Assembly: GCA_018814405.1 (NCBI GenBank) | Contig: JAHIZO010000008.1 | Span: 157,832 to 221,831, forward strand | From: Gammaproteobacteria bacterium | Lineage (GTDB): Bacteria > Pseudomonadota > Gammaproteobacteria > Burkholderiales > Gallionellaceae | DNA: 64,000 nucleotides | Reading direction: 5' to 3' | Shown here: positions 9,102-19,282 of the stretch, piece after piece | How positions within the stretch are numbered: the first letter of the stretch is position 1 | How the letters are laid out: every line of letters starts with the position of its first letter | Notes under the pieces: model-generated | The model's input: only the letters and a program-made list of their open reading frames with translations | Databases searched by the model: none | Told to the model about the DNA's origin: nothing | Translations under genes and position numbers: made by a program

Positions 9102-9416
9102 TTATGCCGAGATCGTTACCTCGTCGCTGCGGCTATCGCCGGTGTTGTCAACCCAGCTGATCATGACCTTCTCCCCCGCGCTGCCGCCCTTGAAACTGAA
9201 CATCAGATAGGGGTTCTTGGAGATCGATTGCCCGAATTGCGCATCCAGCACGACGCGCCCCTGATATTCGGCTTTGACTTCGGTGATGAACCAAGCCGGG
9301 ATCAGGGAGCCGTCCGCGTCTTTACGCAGGCCGGTTTCCATATCGTGCTGCATCAGGATCTTAACTTCGGTCATGCCATCCTTGACGGAGGCACGTATCT
9401 TCATTGGTTTGCCCAT
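9102..9416 (-). CDS. soxZ: SoxZ, sulfur carrier partner
   Basis: A 104-aa immunoglobulin-like protein that pairs with SoxY to form the SoxYZ sulfur carrier. It has the usual SoxZ length and N-terminus (MKIRASVKDGMTEVKILMQHDMETG) and a C-terminal segment VMISWVDNTGDSRSDEVTISA. There is no signal peptide, as expected for a partner exported with SoxY. GGAAGA precedes the ATG. Confidence 0.95.
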   Translation of the reverse strand: MGKPMKIRASVKDGMTEVKILMQHDMETGLRKDADGSLIPAWFITEVKAEYQGRVVLDAQFGQSISKNPYLMFSFKGGSAGEKVMISWVDNTGDSRSDEVTISA

Positions 9417-9455
9417 TTTGTCTTCCTTGTGCGAATGAGTGAGTGTTCGCTACGG

Positions 9456-9935
9456 CTAGCCGCCGCAGCCGCCTGCCGTGACTTTGACTTCTTTCGAAGT
9501 GCGGTAGTACTTGCCGTCGGCCTTGACCAGCGCAACCACATGGGCTGTCTTGCCCATCTTTACGCGGGTGGTGACCTCTGCCGCCGTACCCTCGGGGATG
9601 TTGAATACTGCGGCCAGCACGTTGGGGTTCTTGTCCACCATGATGGCGATCTGCTCGACGTTTGGAAGAGAAGTGGAGATGCCGACCGGCACCACCGCGC
9701 CGTTCTCGGCGATCTCGGGGACCGTCAAACGGATGAGTGCCGAATTCTCTTCCGGGTTGCTTGCCCCCAGTGAGCTCAATGCCTCATCTACCGCCTTGGA
9801 TGTGAATGCCGGCTTGTTCCATTCTGCCAGCGCCTCGCTTGGACGAAGCAGGCTCGCACCGCCGAACAAGGCCAGCAAGCCTATGCCCCCGGTGGATAAT
9901 GCTTTGCGACGTCCCAGATCTATCTCTTTACTCAT
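9456..9935 (-). CDS. soxY: SoxY, sulfur carrier
   Basis: The thiosulfate-oxidation carrier: substrate is bound covalently to the Cys of its flexible C-terminal GGCGG, which is intact here (VTAGGCGG). A 159-aa protein with a Tat signal (GRRKALSTGGIGLLALFGGASLL). The ATG at 9935 is set by GGGAG eight bases upstream; the preceding in-frame TTG is unlikely. It is the first gene of soxYZAXB. Confidence 0.96.
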   Translation of the reverse strand: MSKEIDLGRRKALSTGGIGLLALFGGASLLRPSEALAEWNKPAFTSKAVDEALSSLGASNPEENSALIRLTVPEIAENGAVVPVGISTSLPNVEQIAIMVDKNPNVLAAVFNIPEGTAAEVTTRVKMGKTAHVVALVKADGKYYRTSKEVKVTAGGCGG

Positions 9936-10045
9936 CAAGATTCTCCCTTTCCCGTTTCGTTATTCCAACAAGAACTGCACATTCGCCTGCTTAGTCCACC
10001 TTCGACGAATCACCTTGCAATGAAGCGTCAAGCGCGGTGCCGAAC

Positions 10046-10073
10046 CGTATACCTGACAAGAATACAAAGTCAA
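10046..10073 (-). promoter_or_regulatory. Candidate sigma-70 promoter of the sox operon
   Basis: On the minus strand TTGACT is followed after 16 bases by TATACG, about 110 bases upstream of the soxY start. The rest of the 323-base gap between soxY and the FecR gene holds this element and the terminator at 10206-10234; I see nothing else in it. The -10 box is only a partial match. Confidence 0.45.
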
Positions 10074-10205
10074 TAACGCTGGCATAGCCCTGATGGGTGA
10101 TAAGGGAAGCTATTAAGTGTGACGCGAAGCCGGATTCACAGATATAGCGCGGGGTTGTGTTGGCAGCTTTGCAGCTTGTCGCCTGATCCTATCGCGTCCA
10201 CACAG

Positions 10206-10234
10206 CAAAAAGGCCTGCAAAATCTGCAGGCCTT
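10206..10234 (-). terminator. Rho-independent terminator of the Slam-FecR operon
   Basis: A perfect 10-bp stem (AAGGCCTGCA with TGCAGGCCTT, 5-base loop) followed on the minus strand by a T tract. It lies 25 bases after the stop of the FecR-domain gene. Confidence 0.85.
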
Positions 10235-10258
10235 GGGACTTTATCGCTGACCGATTAC

Positions 10259-12943
10259 TCAGCGATGGAATGCCAGGACGCCATTCACGGTGGTTGATCG
10301 ATCTTGGAAACCGTACACCACCCCCGCGCCGGTAGCGCCTATTCCAGTGAACGAACCGCCCACCCCCCCCTGAGTCGCCACACCATTGGCAGTGGCTGTA
10401 AACGTGCCGCCACCATTCCCGTCACCGAAGATAGTTTGCTGGATAGGCAAGTTAGAACCTGTCGCTACATAGTTGGTGCCTGCCACAGTCGCGTTCACTC
10501 CCACATTCACGGTCATGGCCGAGAAGTCGGCTTGCAATGTCGCACCGTTCAAAGTGCCCACGTTACCCAGGTTGTCGGTCGGGTTGGTGCCGCCCCCTAG
10601 CGAATAGGTAAACGTTCCCGAAGCCGGCAACGTCACTGGCCCGTTCATGATCGGCGCAGCCAGCCAGTGCAAGCTGCTGGTCGTGTTGCTGACCGACGCC
10701 AAAGGCGTGTTGGTCACGCGATCGGACACTCCCATATTCCCGCCTTGCCAGCGCCCCCAACTGATACCCGACACAGTGTCTTTTCCCAGGTTGGTAGTAG
10801 TAGCCGTTCCGATGGAAATGATGTTGGAGTTCTGGCTGACTGCCGTACCACCCTGAGTCGATCCTCCGTTATTGGAACCCATATCAAAGCGGGTCAGATT
10901 GCCTGCCGCGTCTTTGATCACGCGTCCTGCATTATTAAATGTCCCGTTGATATCGTAAAAAGTGTTGCCTCCGTTGGAGACGCCAAGCGGGTCGTACCTT
11001 GAGATCGCGACCAGTTGATACGGCGTAGCAAGATTTACCGTCGTCGCGGGCGATCCGTTGAAAGTATCAATCCTGAATGCAGCAGCGCCGCTGATACTTT
11101 GCGCCAAAGTGTCGTTGAAGTAGTACTGTAAAAATGCGCCGTTGATGCCGTTGCCGGTGATCTGACCGGAGATATATCCCTGCCCTGTTGTCGTTCCATC
11201 CATGACAATGTTCAAGGTGCCGCCACCGTAAGTATCAAAGTGTGAGCGGGAATTCCCGACGCCGCTATTGGATGTCAGCGGCATCGCAGTGGCAGTGGCT
11301 GTCCAGCTATGTCCGCCACCGTTCACCGCCAGATTCGCCCCCACGGATTGATTGGTGAAGTTCACCGTCAGGCTGGCTGAACCTATCGCGCCAGTCGAAC
11401 CTGCCTGTGTGACTGGCGCGGTGCCGCCATCGAATACGTAAGTCGCGGTACCGACCAATGCCTCCGGCAGATAGAAAGGATTCACGCTGGGCCCGGCGAT
11501 CCAGCTTCCGTAGCCACCAGAGAACGTCTGTGTAAAGGAAGTGGGAGGCGAGCCTGCGTACAAAGTGGTGGTGGTCAGCGCAGGCACCGCAGCATAGCGA
11601 CCGAACTTGATCCCTGTGGAAGTCACACTATTCGCGGCCCCTGGCACAGCACCAGTAGCGCCAGTCAATGTATAGGTCTCCCCCGTACTGCACGGTGCAA
11701 CGGAGCAGGTCCCCCCAAAAGTCACCGTGAAGCTGGGGTCGGCGGCAGACGGATCGATGGCCGTCGGCAAGGTTTCAAAGTTGTATGGCTGTCCAAAGGC
11801 GGAGAACGTTAAACTATCTGCGACCAACAATGACGTCACCACATAGGGATTGCTTACCGGCTTCGTCTCCAGCGTGTTCAATGTTGTGGTCGAGCCATCC
11901 TGCACAAGTGTTTGCGTAGTTGAGTTCAATGTCGCACCAGTGGTGGAGTTGACCAGCACAACAGGGACGAGCAACTGTGGAGCATCGATCACAGGTACCG
12001 GTTGCGGAGCACCAACCTGAGGGGGGCTGTTCAAGGCAGGTGCGACATCCCCCGCGACAGTCCTGATCGGGGCTGGGCCGGAGCCATCAGCCTCGGGCGC
12101 GGGCGCGGGCGCTCCAGCTGCTGCCTGCCCGTTATCTCCCTCTCCATTCTTGCGCGCTTGTGCGCCATCGTTTCCCGGTTGTTTTGCATTGCCATCCTGT
12201 GGTGTTTTTTCGCCGTCCTTTTGTCCCGAAGCTCCTTGCCCGGTTTTGCCGGCATTTTCTTCTTCATTCTCCTTGATAGTTTTACTAGGGGCTGCAGCTA
12301 CAGTGAAGATACTTGTATTGACCGGCGCCAGAACAGGCCGTGCATTCAGTCCGCTTGCAAAGCCCATTTGATTTGGCAGCACATTGACAGTGCCCAAGTT
12401 CGTCGTAAGCGTCGTTTCGCCTACGTTCACTTTGCTATACGTTCCCGGCTGCGCCTCCCCTGCGGGGCTTCCGATTGCCCCCAAAGGTGGCACAACGAAT
12501 GACTCGTGATCGGTGCCACGGATACCAATAGTGGCCGATGGTGTCTTTATTCTGTAATTGCGTTTGTTCTTGGAACCGATCAGGCCGGTCACAGCCCTGA
12601 AGCCGCCTTTGAGCAATGAAAAAATGCTGCGCTCATTGCCGTCCTGCTTGCCACTGAATACAAACTGGTCGAACTTCATCTGCGTATTCGGACGAATCGC
12701 GACAAAGCCCCCATCCAGCATCTTGATTTGAGCTGAAGACGAGATCGCGGTGGAGATGAAATCTCCCTCCGATACCCTGTCACCCTTCCTAAGGGTGCGA
12801 GTAACCCCAGAAGTCGTGACCTTCACATTCCCGTGTACGAATTGAACCTTACCGGCCACGGCAGCTTCCGCAACTTGCATCGAAAACATCAGACTGACCG
12901 ATGCGAAGGCTAGGAAATATTTAATTTGTTTGGTTATATTCAT
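10259..12943 (-). CDS. FecR-domain surface protein with TbpB-like C-terminal repeats
   Basis: An 894-aa protein with a signal peptide ending near VAEA. A FecR domain spans roughly residues 30-160 (GKVQFVHGNVKVT, GDFISTAISSSAQIKMLDGGFVAIRPNTQM, TPSATIGIRGTDHE). A low-complexity Lys/Gln/Gly/Pro-Ala linker follows. The rest is Gly/Thr/Ser/Asn-rich and contains at least two related beta-domains: one in the middle with GGTAPVTQAGSTGAIGSASL, and one at the C-terminus with GGGTNPTDNLGNVGTLNGATL, ending GGVGGSFTGIGATGAGVVYGF. The ending resembles the GxFxG hairpins of TbpB-like lipoprotein barrels. The ATG at 12943 (GAGG upstream) is preferred over a TTG six bases earlier. It follows the Slam-like gene by 34 bp, so it is probably its exported cargo. 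Function unknown. Confidence 0.7.
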   Translation of the reverse strand: MNITKQIKYFLAFASVSLMFSMQVAEAAVAGKVQFVHGNVKVTTSGVTRTLRKGDRVSEGDFISTAISSSAQIKMLDGGFVAIRPNTQMKFDQFVFSGKQDGNERSIFSLLKGGFRAVTGLIGSKNKRNYRIKTPSATIGIRGTDHESFVVPPLGAIGSPAGEAQPGTYSKVNVGETTLTTNLGTVNVLPNQMGFASGLNARPVLAPVNTSIFTVAAAPSKTIKENEEENAGKTGQGASGQKDGEKTPQDGNAKQPGNDGAQARKNGEGDNGQAAAGAPAPAPEADGSGPAPIRTVAGDVAPALNSPPQVGAPQPVPVIDAPQLLVPVVLVNSTTGATLNSTTQTLVQDGSTTTLNTLETKPVSNPYVVTSLLVADSLTFSAFGQPYNFETLPTAIDPSAADPSFTVTFGGTCSVAPCSTGETYTLTGATGAVPGAANSVTSTGIKFGRYAAVPALTTTTLYAGSPPTSFTQTFSGGYGSWIAGPSVNPFYLPEALVGTATYVFDGGTAPVTQAGSTGAIGSASLTVNFTNQSVGANLAVNGGGHSWTATATAMPLTSNSGVGNSRSHFDTYGGGTLNIVMDGTTTGQGYISGQITGNGINGAFLQYYFNDTLAQSISGAAAFRIDTFNGSPATTVNLATPYQLVAISRYDPLGVSNGGNTFYDINGTFNNAGRVIKDAAGNLTRFDMGSNNGGSTQGGTAVSQNSNIISIGTATTTNLGKDTVSGISWGRWQGGNMGVSDRVTNTPLASVSNTTSSLHWLAAPIMNGPVTLPASGTFTYSLGGGTNPTDNLGNVGTLNGATLQADFSAMTVNVGVNATVAGTNYVATGSNLPIQQTIFGDGNGGGTFTATANGVATQGGVGGSFTGIGATGAGVVYGFQDRSTTVNGVLAFHR

Positions 12944-12977
12944 GATCAACCTCGTTCAAGAATGTTGCACATGCCAA

Positions 12978-14426
12978 CTATCGAAAATCCCGACGTACCG
13001 TCATAGAAGCATCGATACGATCGAAACTGTAAATGGCTATATTGGATTTGTTGCGTGAATAGGCAATCTGCGGACGGATCGTCCACAGCTTGGTCAAATG
13101 CCAACTGGCGCCCAAAGAAAGATCGACCAGCTTATCGTCGCGCTTGATCAGGAACGCAAGGTTCTCTTTGTCGTAACGCCCGCGTTGATAGCCAACATTG
13201 GCAAACACTTCGACCGCATCACTGACTGGGGCTTGCCCCCCCAATCTCAAGCCGTAACCTGATTTACTACCATCCGCCCGGTCATTCACTGCACCTTCTT
13301 TTAATCCGTTGACGCTGGCGAATAACACACTCTGCCCATCATCAAGAATATGCAACAGCCCTGCGCCTACGACGGACAGATTGAAATCGTTCACTTGGTA
13401 CGTGGGATCCGAATATCGATTCTTCCCGTATTGACCAAAAACATTGAGTTGATTCTTGGGGTTGAAATTATGCTGCCAGCCTCCGGTGAACCCATATGCA
13501 TTTCTGTTTTTCAGATGGGCCTGTTCATAGAAGCCCCAAGTCAGGCCTAATCGAAAAACCTCATTACCTGTCGCGAAGGCAGCACCAACTCTGGCATCTA
13601 AACTGCCAAAGTCATATGAGGGCATCTTATGGTTGTTGCGCTGCCGCAGATCAACACCGCCATTGACACTCCATTGGTCAGTGAGCGTATGGCTAACTTC
13701 CCCGCCTATTGCCCCCATAAAGTAAGTGGCCGGTGTTTTCAGGCTGGTGGGATTCAATGTAAACACCAGATCACCGAAAGCAGGAATAGCGACATCCGAT
13801 TGGCTGGTGGAATTATTGACGTTCGTATCACGGCCGACCGTACCCTCAAGATAGACTGAATAGCGCGTCTTCCTAGCCTCTTCTGCCGAATCGATCGCGC
13901 CAAGATATTTCTCGATGGTGATGCGCGCAGCTTCCGGTGGCTCCTGTTTCATCACCATTTCGAGTTCAGTCTTGGCGCGCGAAAGGTCGCCCAGATGGAA
14001 ATAAGAACGTGCCATATCCAGTCGCGCACCTGCAAAATTCGGATCGACTGCCAACACACGCTCAAGGGCAAGCGTAGCTTTATCTGGATGGCCGCTATCG
14101 AGCGCCGCTATGCCCAACAAGTAATCGAATTCAGTATTGCCTGCATATTCGAAATCCTTCGCAGACAATAGTTGGAATGCCTCTTCAGCTTTTCCATTAT
14201 TCAGCAACGCTTCTGCATCACGCAGTAACTCGTCGGGCGCATCGACTTTGACGCTTGGCTCATTTGATACCTGTTTTTCGGGAGTTGCTGCGACTGAAGT
14301 TGGCTTGGCGAAAGGGGAGGAAAACGCCCTAATGACCACTCCACCAGCCGCATAAACTGACCCCTGCATTCCGACCAGCAAGGACAAAACAATAGCAATA
14401 AAACTTCGTAACGACATACGTCCCAT
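12978..14426 (-). CDS. Slam-like outer-membrane protein (TPR plus DUF560-type barrel)
   Basis: A 482-aa protein with a signal peptide (ending VYAA) and TPR-like helices at about residues 60-180 (LLGIAALDSGHPDKATLALERVLAVDPNFAGARLDMARSYFHLGD). A beta-barrel starts near YSVYLEGTVGRDTNVNNST and ends in the aromatic-terminated strand MTVRRDFR. This architecture matches surface lipoprotein assembly modulators (type XI secretion), which move beta-rich cargo across the outer membrane. The call rests on architecture and the cargo-like gene downstream; a general outer-membrane TPR/barrel protein is the alternative. AAGGAG precedes the ATG at 14426. Confidence 0.65.
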   Translation of the reverse strand: MGRMSLRSFIAIVLSLLVGMQGSVYAAGGVVIRAFSSPFAKPTSVAATPEKQVSNEPSVKVDAPDELLRDAEALLNNGKAEEAFQLLSAKDFEYAGNTEFDYLLGIAALDSGHPDKATLALERVLAVDPNFAGARLDMARSYFHLGDLSRAKTELEMVMKQEPPEAARITIEKYLGAIDSAEEARKTRYSVYLEGTVGRDTNVNNSTSQSDVAIPAFGDLVFTLNPTSLKTPATYFMGAIGGEVSHTLTDQWSVNGGVDLRQRNNHKMPSYDFGSLDARVGAAFATGNEVFRLGLTWGFYEQAHLKNRNAYGFTGGWQHNFNPKNQLNVFGQYGKNRYSDPTYQVNDFNLSVVGAGLLHILDDGQSVLFASVNGLKEGAVNDRADGSKSGYGLRLGGQAPVSDAVEVFANVGYQRGRYDKENLAFLIKRDDKLVDLSLGASWHLTKLWTIRPQIAYSRNKSNIAIYSFDRIDASMTVRRDFR

Positions 14427-14570
14427 GCTTACTCCTTACGATTATCCGGGGCGACATAGACTGGCACTGCCACCAAATTTCGCGAAGCGCCTCTCGGCGA
14501 ACGCTTGCTGTTCACTGCATTTTATTACCTGAGCCAGCCCATGTCGTCACGTTTTGGTCACGCAGACAGC

Positions 14571-14594
14571 AAAAAGCCCACCATTCAGGCGGGC
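14571..14594 (-). terminator. Terminator downstream of tRNA-Phe
   Basis: A 7-bp stem with one mismatch (GCCCACC/GGCGGGC, loop ATTCA) followed on the minus strand by TTTTT, 12 bases after the tRNA 3' end. Confidence 0.75.
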
Positions 14595-14605
14595 CTTTAC
14601 ATATT

Positions 14606-14681
14606 TGGTGGCTCGGGGCGGAATCGAACCACCGACACGCGGATTTTCAATCCGCTGCTCTACCAACTGAGCTACCGAGCC
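14606..14681 (-). tRNA. tRNA-Phe (GAA)
   Basis: A 76-nt tRNA with encoded CCA. The acceptor stem is GGCTCGG/CCGAGCC. The anticodon loop ATTGAAAAT reads GAA, and the T-loop is GTTCGATTC. All four stems can be drawn. Confidence 0.97.
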
Positions 14682-14759
14682 GTTTTTGCTTACCTTCCCG
14701 GACGGGTCGGATAAAACGAAGGCGCGCATTGTAGCCATAAGCCGCACTTCGGGCAACAC

Positions 14760-14793
14760 AAAAAACAAACCCCGCACTGGGCGGGGTTTGTTT
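14760..14793 (-). terminator. Terminator downstream of groEL
   Basis: A perfect 13-bp stem (AAACAAACCCCGC with its complement, loop ACTGG), followed on the minus strand by a T run. Because the stem also ends in TTTGTTT on the plus strand it may act in both directions. It separates groESL from tRNA-Phe. Confidence 0.8.
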
Positions 14794-14809
14794 GCTACTA
14801 CTGTGGAAC

Positions 14810-14918
14810 CGTAGCGAGCGGTTCGAGTGCAAGGCGCACGGAGCACAGAAACCGGAATGCACTCGAGTGCATGAGGATTTCGTGCACCGCGCAACGCCGC
14901 AATCGAGCCGCGCAGTAG
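14810..14918. repeat. 110-bp structured dispersed repeat, copy 1
   Basis: Lies between groEL and its terminator. It begins CGTAGCGAGCGG and ends GCGCAGTAG, exactly as a second element at 35975-36084, with the same spacing of shared blocks (GCAC/CGCA, ACCGGA/CCCGGA, TGAGGA, GCACCGC, CAAC). The centre is a perfect palindrome, TGCACTCGAGTGCA. The immediate flanks GAACC and GGTTC are also complementary. There is no ORF in it. I read it as a mobile or RNA-type repeat of unknown function. Confidence 0.7.
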
Positions 14919-14924
14919 GTTCAA

Positions 14925-16571
<1,647 letters not shown>

Positions 16572-16597
16572 TTATTTCTCCTGAATTCGTTGAATGC

Positions 16598-16888
16598 TTA
16601 GGCTTCGATGATGCCGATGATGTCGTCTTCGCGCATTTGCAGCAGCTCGACACCGTCCATCTTGAAAGCTTGACCGGAATACTTACCGAACAGCACTTTG
16701 TCGCCGACCTTGACGTTCATCGGACGCACTTTGCCGTCGTCACCGATCTTGCCGTTGCCGACAGCGATGATTTCGCCTTGGTCTGGCTTCTCGGTTGCCG
16801 CGTCAGGGATGACGATGCCGGAAGCGGTCTTGCGCTCTTCTTCCATGCGCTTGACGATGACGCGATCATGCAAAGGACGAATCTTCAT
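16598..16888 (-). CDS. groS: Co-chaperonin GroES (10 kDa)
   Basis: A 96-aa lid protein of the chaperonin. It has [29 protein letters not shown] with the mobile loop and ends [12 protein letters not shown]. First gene of groESL, directly downstream of a CIRCE operator and a heat-shock-like promoter. Confidence 0.99.
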   Translation of the reverse strand: MKIRPLHDRVIVKRMEEERKTASGIVIPDAATEKPDQGEIIAVGNGKIGDDGKVRPMNVKVGDKVLFGKYSGQAFKMDGVELLQMREDDIIGIIEA

Positions 16889-16936
16889 GCTTATTTCTCC
16901 TAAATCAGTGAGTTAACGATTTGCGAAGGCAGCGAG

Positions 16937-16963
16937 TTAGCACTCTCCGCCAGCGACTGCTAA
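16937..16963 (-). promoter_or_regulatory. CIRCE operator (HrcA site)
   Basis: TTAGCACTC, 9 bases, GACTGCTAA. This is the CIRCE inverted repeat with one mismatch in the second arm (consensus GAGTGCTAA). It lies between the promoter and groES, where HrcA would block transcription at normal temperature. Confidence 0.9.
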
Positions 16964-16993
16964 TAATAGGGGCGACACTCTCGCAATTCAAGG
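16963..16993 (-). promoter_or_regulatory. groESL promoter, sigma-70 and sigma-32-like
   Basis: On the minus strand TTGAAT, 17 bases, TATTAT fits sigma-70. The same stretch read as CTTGAAT, 13 bases, CCCCTATTA fits the sigma-32 consensus (CTTGAA / CCCCATNT). The -10 abuts the CIRCE operator, suggesting dual HrcA and RpoH control. Confidence 0.7.
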
Positions 16994-17017
16994 GCGCATG
17001 TGAAGTTTCTTTTTGAG

Positions 17018-17914
17018 TCAGCCCAAAATGGCACGCAAGGCGGACTCCAATTCTGGGTAGGCGCAAGGCACGCCGGAGGCCTCCAGCCGCGCCGGCAGCA
17101 CGCGCTGCCCTTCCAATACAAGGGCGGCTCGCTCGCCCATGGCCAGCTTGAGCATGGCGACAGGCGCGGAGAAGGGTGCCGGGCGACGCAAGACCTTGGC
17201 CAGTATGCGGGTGAACTCAGCATTGGTGACCGGCTGTGGCGAGGTCATATTGAATGGGCCGTTAAGTTTCTCGTCGTGCAGCAAGTGCAGCAGATGCTGA
17301 ACATAGTCATCGATGTGGATCCAGCTCATCCATTGCTTGCCATCTCCCAACCGTGCGCCCAAGCCCAAACGGAAAGGCGTCAGCATACGTGCCAGCAAGC
17401 CGCCATCCCGGCTGAGTATCAAACCAGTGCGTAGCAGGCAAACACGCACCCCGTGCTTTTCAGCTTCGATGGCGGCCGCTTCCCAATCGATACAAAGCTG
17501 CGCAGGAAAATCTGCGCCCGGCTCGAAGGTTTCCGCAAGCACTTGATCGCCCCGTCCGCCGTAATAACCGATGGCAGAACCCGACAACAACACGGCAGGT
17601 TTTTGTTCAACCTGTGCGATACGTTCGACCAAGTGCTGAGTCAGCGCGATGCGACTGTTGCGCAATGCCTGCTTTCGACGTTCGGTCCAAGCCGCATCGA
17701 CGATAGGCTCACCCGCCAGATTGATGACAGCATCAAAACACATATCCGGCTGCCAATCGTCGAGAGAAGCCAGCGCCTGCACGCCAGCGCCGCATTTGCT
17801 TGCTACGGTTTCGGGGTGACGACTGAATACAGTCAGAGTATGGCCTTCGGCAAGCAAGACGGGGCACAGCGCGCGGCCGATCAATCCTGTACCACCAGTG
17901 AAGAGGATGTTCAT
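17018..17914 (-). CDS. TIGR01777 family NAD(P)-dependent epimerase-like protein (YfcH type)
   Basis: A 298-aa extended-SDR Rossmann protein with nucleotide motif FTGGTGLIGRAL at residues 4-15, INLAGEPI, the SGSAIGYYG active-site region, and the C-terminal domain (DUF1731-like) containing GERAALVLEGQRVLPARLEASGV. Its substrate is unknown for the family, which includes E. coli YfcH and the plant division-related GC1. Transcribed divergently from bioA with a 51-bp gap. Confidence 0.88.
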   Translation of the reverse strand: MNILFTGGTGLIGRALCPVLLAEGHTLTVFSRHPETVASKCGAGVQALASLDDWQPDMCFDAVINLAGEPIVDAAWTERRKQALRNSRIALTQHLVERIAQVEQKPAVLLSGSAIGYYGGRGDQVLAETFEPGADFPAQLCIDWEAAAIEAEKHGVRVCLLRTGLILSRDGGLLARMLTPFRLGLGARLGDGKQWMSWIHIDDYVQHLLHLLHDEKLNGPFNMTSPQPVTNAEFTRILAKVLRRPAPFSAPVAMLKLAMGERAALVLEGQRVLPARLEASGVPCAYPELESALRAILG

Positions 17915-17965
17915 GGCTGTCTCCTCGTATCGGTTGAGGCTCCATCTTACGTTATGATTGTCCGC

Positions 17966-19282
17966 ATGACATCCAACACCTCACTGCTGACTCGCAGCCT
18001 GTCCGCCGTTTGGCACCCATGTACCCAGATGAAGCGCCACGAGACTTTGCCGTTGGTGCCCATCGCGCGCGGCAAAGGGGTATGGCTGCATGACTTGGAA
18101 GACAGGCGCTATCTGGATGCGGTCAGCTCCTGGTGGGTGAACCTGTTCGGTCACAGCGAACCGCGCATCAATGCCGCCCTCACCGACCAACTCGGCAAGC
18201 TGGAACATGTGATGCTGGCCGGCTTCACCCACGAACCGGTAGTGCAGTTGTCGGAACGCCTGCGCGAACTGGCACCTAACGGACTTGGCCATTGCTTCTA
18301 CGGTTCGGACGGCGCTTCGGCCACCGAGATCGCGCTGAAGATGAGTGCGCACTACTGGCGTAACAACGGCCAGCCGGAGAAAACGCAGTTCGTCAGTTTG
18401 CAGAACAGTTATCACGGCGAGACGCTGGGAGCATTGTCGGTGACTGATGTGGCCTTGTTCCGCGATGCCTATGGCCCACTCATCAGACAGAACGCCACCG
18501 TCCCCAGCCCGGACTGGCGCAATGCGCAGGAAGGCGAGAGCGCAGAAGCTTTTGCGCTACGTTGCGCGCAGGCGCTCGACCAGCATCTGCAACAACATCA
18601 CCACGAGATCGCCGCGATGATCATCGAGCCCCTGATACAGGGCGCGGCAGGCATGGCGATGTATCACCCCGCCTACCTGCGTGCCGCACGGGAGCTATGC
18701 ACTCGCTATGGCGTGCATTTGATCGCGGACGAAATCGCGGTCGGCATGGGACGCACCGGCACGCTATTCGCCTGCGAGCAGGCGGATATCAGCCCAGACT
18801 TCCTGCTGTTGTCCAAAGGCATCACCGGCGGTTACCTGCCCTTGTCGATTGTGATGACGACCGATGACATCTATCAGGCCTTCTATGCTGATGAGACAGC
18901 GCGCGGTTTTCTGCATTCGCACTCTTACACCGGCAACCCGCTGGCCTGCCGTGCCGCGTTGGCGACGCTGGATATCTTCGCGCAGGACGATGTGCTCAAG
19001 GCCAATCGCAGCAAAACTGCTTTCCTGAATCTAATCGCCGAACCGCTGCGCACGCATGCGCGCGTGCGGAACTTCCGCAACACCGGCATGGTCTGGGCGT
19101 TCGAGGTTGAATCGTCGCACGCGGATTTTGCACAGCGCTGTTTCAGCCTCGGCCTTGAGCAGGAATTATTGTTACGCCCTATGGGCAACACGGTATATTT
19201 CATGCCACCTTACGTCATCACCGAAGAGGAAATGCAACTGATGGTCACACGCACGCTGGCTGTCATCAACGAACTGACATGA
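17966..19282 (+). CDS. bioA: Adenosylmethionine-8-amino-7-oxononanoate aminotransferase
   Basis: A PLP-dependent class III aminotransferase that converts KAPA to DAPA in biotin synthesis, with SAM as amino donor. A 438-aa protein with the BioA signature WHPCTQMKRHETLPLVPI, the SSWWVNLFGHSEPRI substrate loop, YGSDGASATEIALKM, and the PLP lysine in LLLSKGITGGYLPLS. The ATG at 17966 gives the family N-terminus; another ATG lies 12 bases upstream. No other bio genes are adjacent. It overlaps dacB by 4 bases (ATGA). Confidence 0.96.
   Translation: MTSNTSLLTRSLSAVWHPCTQMKRHETLPLVPIARGKGVWLHDLEDRRYLDAVSSWWVNLFGHSEPRINAALTDQLGKLEHVMLAGFTHEPVVQLSERLRELAPNGLGHCFYGSDGASATEIALKMSAHYWRNNGQPEKTQFVSLQNSYHGETLGALSVTDVALFRDAYGPLIRQNATVPSPDWRNAQEGESAEAFALRCAQALDQHLQQHHHEIAAMIIEPLIQGAAGMAMYHPAYLRAARELCTRYGVHLIADEIAVGMGRTGTLFACEQADISPDFLLLSKGITGGYLPLSIVMTTDDIYQAFYADETARGFLHSHSYTGNPLACRAALATLDIFAQDDVLKANRSKTAFLNLIAEPLRTHARVRNFRNTGMVWAFEVESSHADFAQRCFSLGLEQELLLRPMGNTVYFMPPYVITEEEMQLMVTRTLAVINELT

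Noticed and set aside
14427..14570. c-di-GMP or other riboswitch ahead of the Slam-like gene
   Set aside because: I could not find a conserved riboswitch core in the leader; only the ribosome site is clear.
14810..14918. Integron attC-like site for the 110-bp element
   Set aside because: The ends lack the GTTRRRY/RYYYAAC core sites and no integrase or gene cassettes are nearby.
17453..17965. N-terminal extension of bioA covering the yfcH-like gene
   Set aside because: The open frame upstream of 17966 runs antisense to a well-supported gene and has no BioA similarity.
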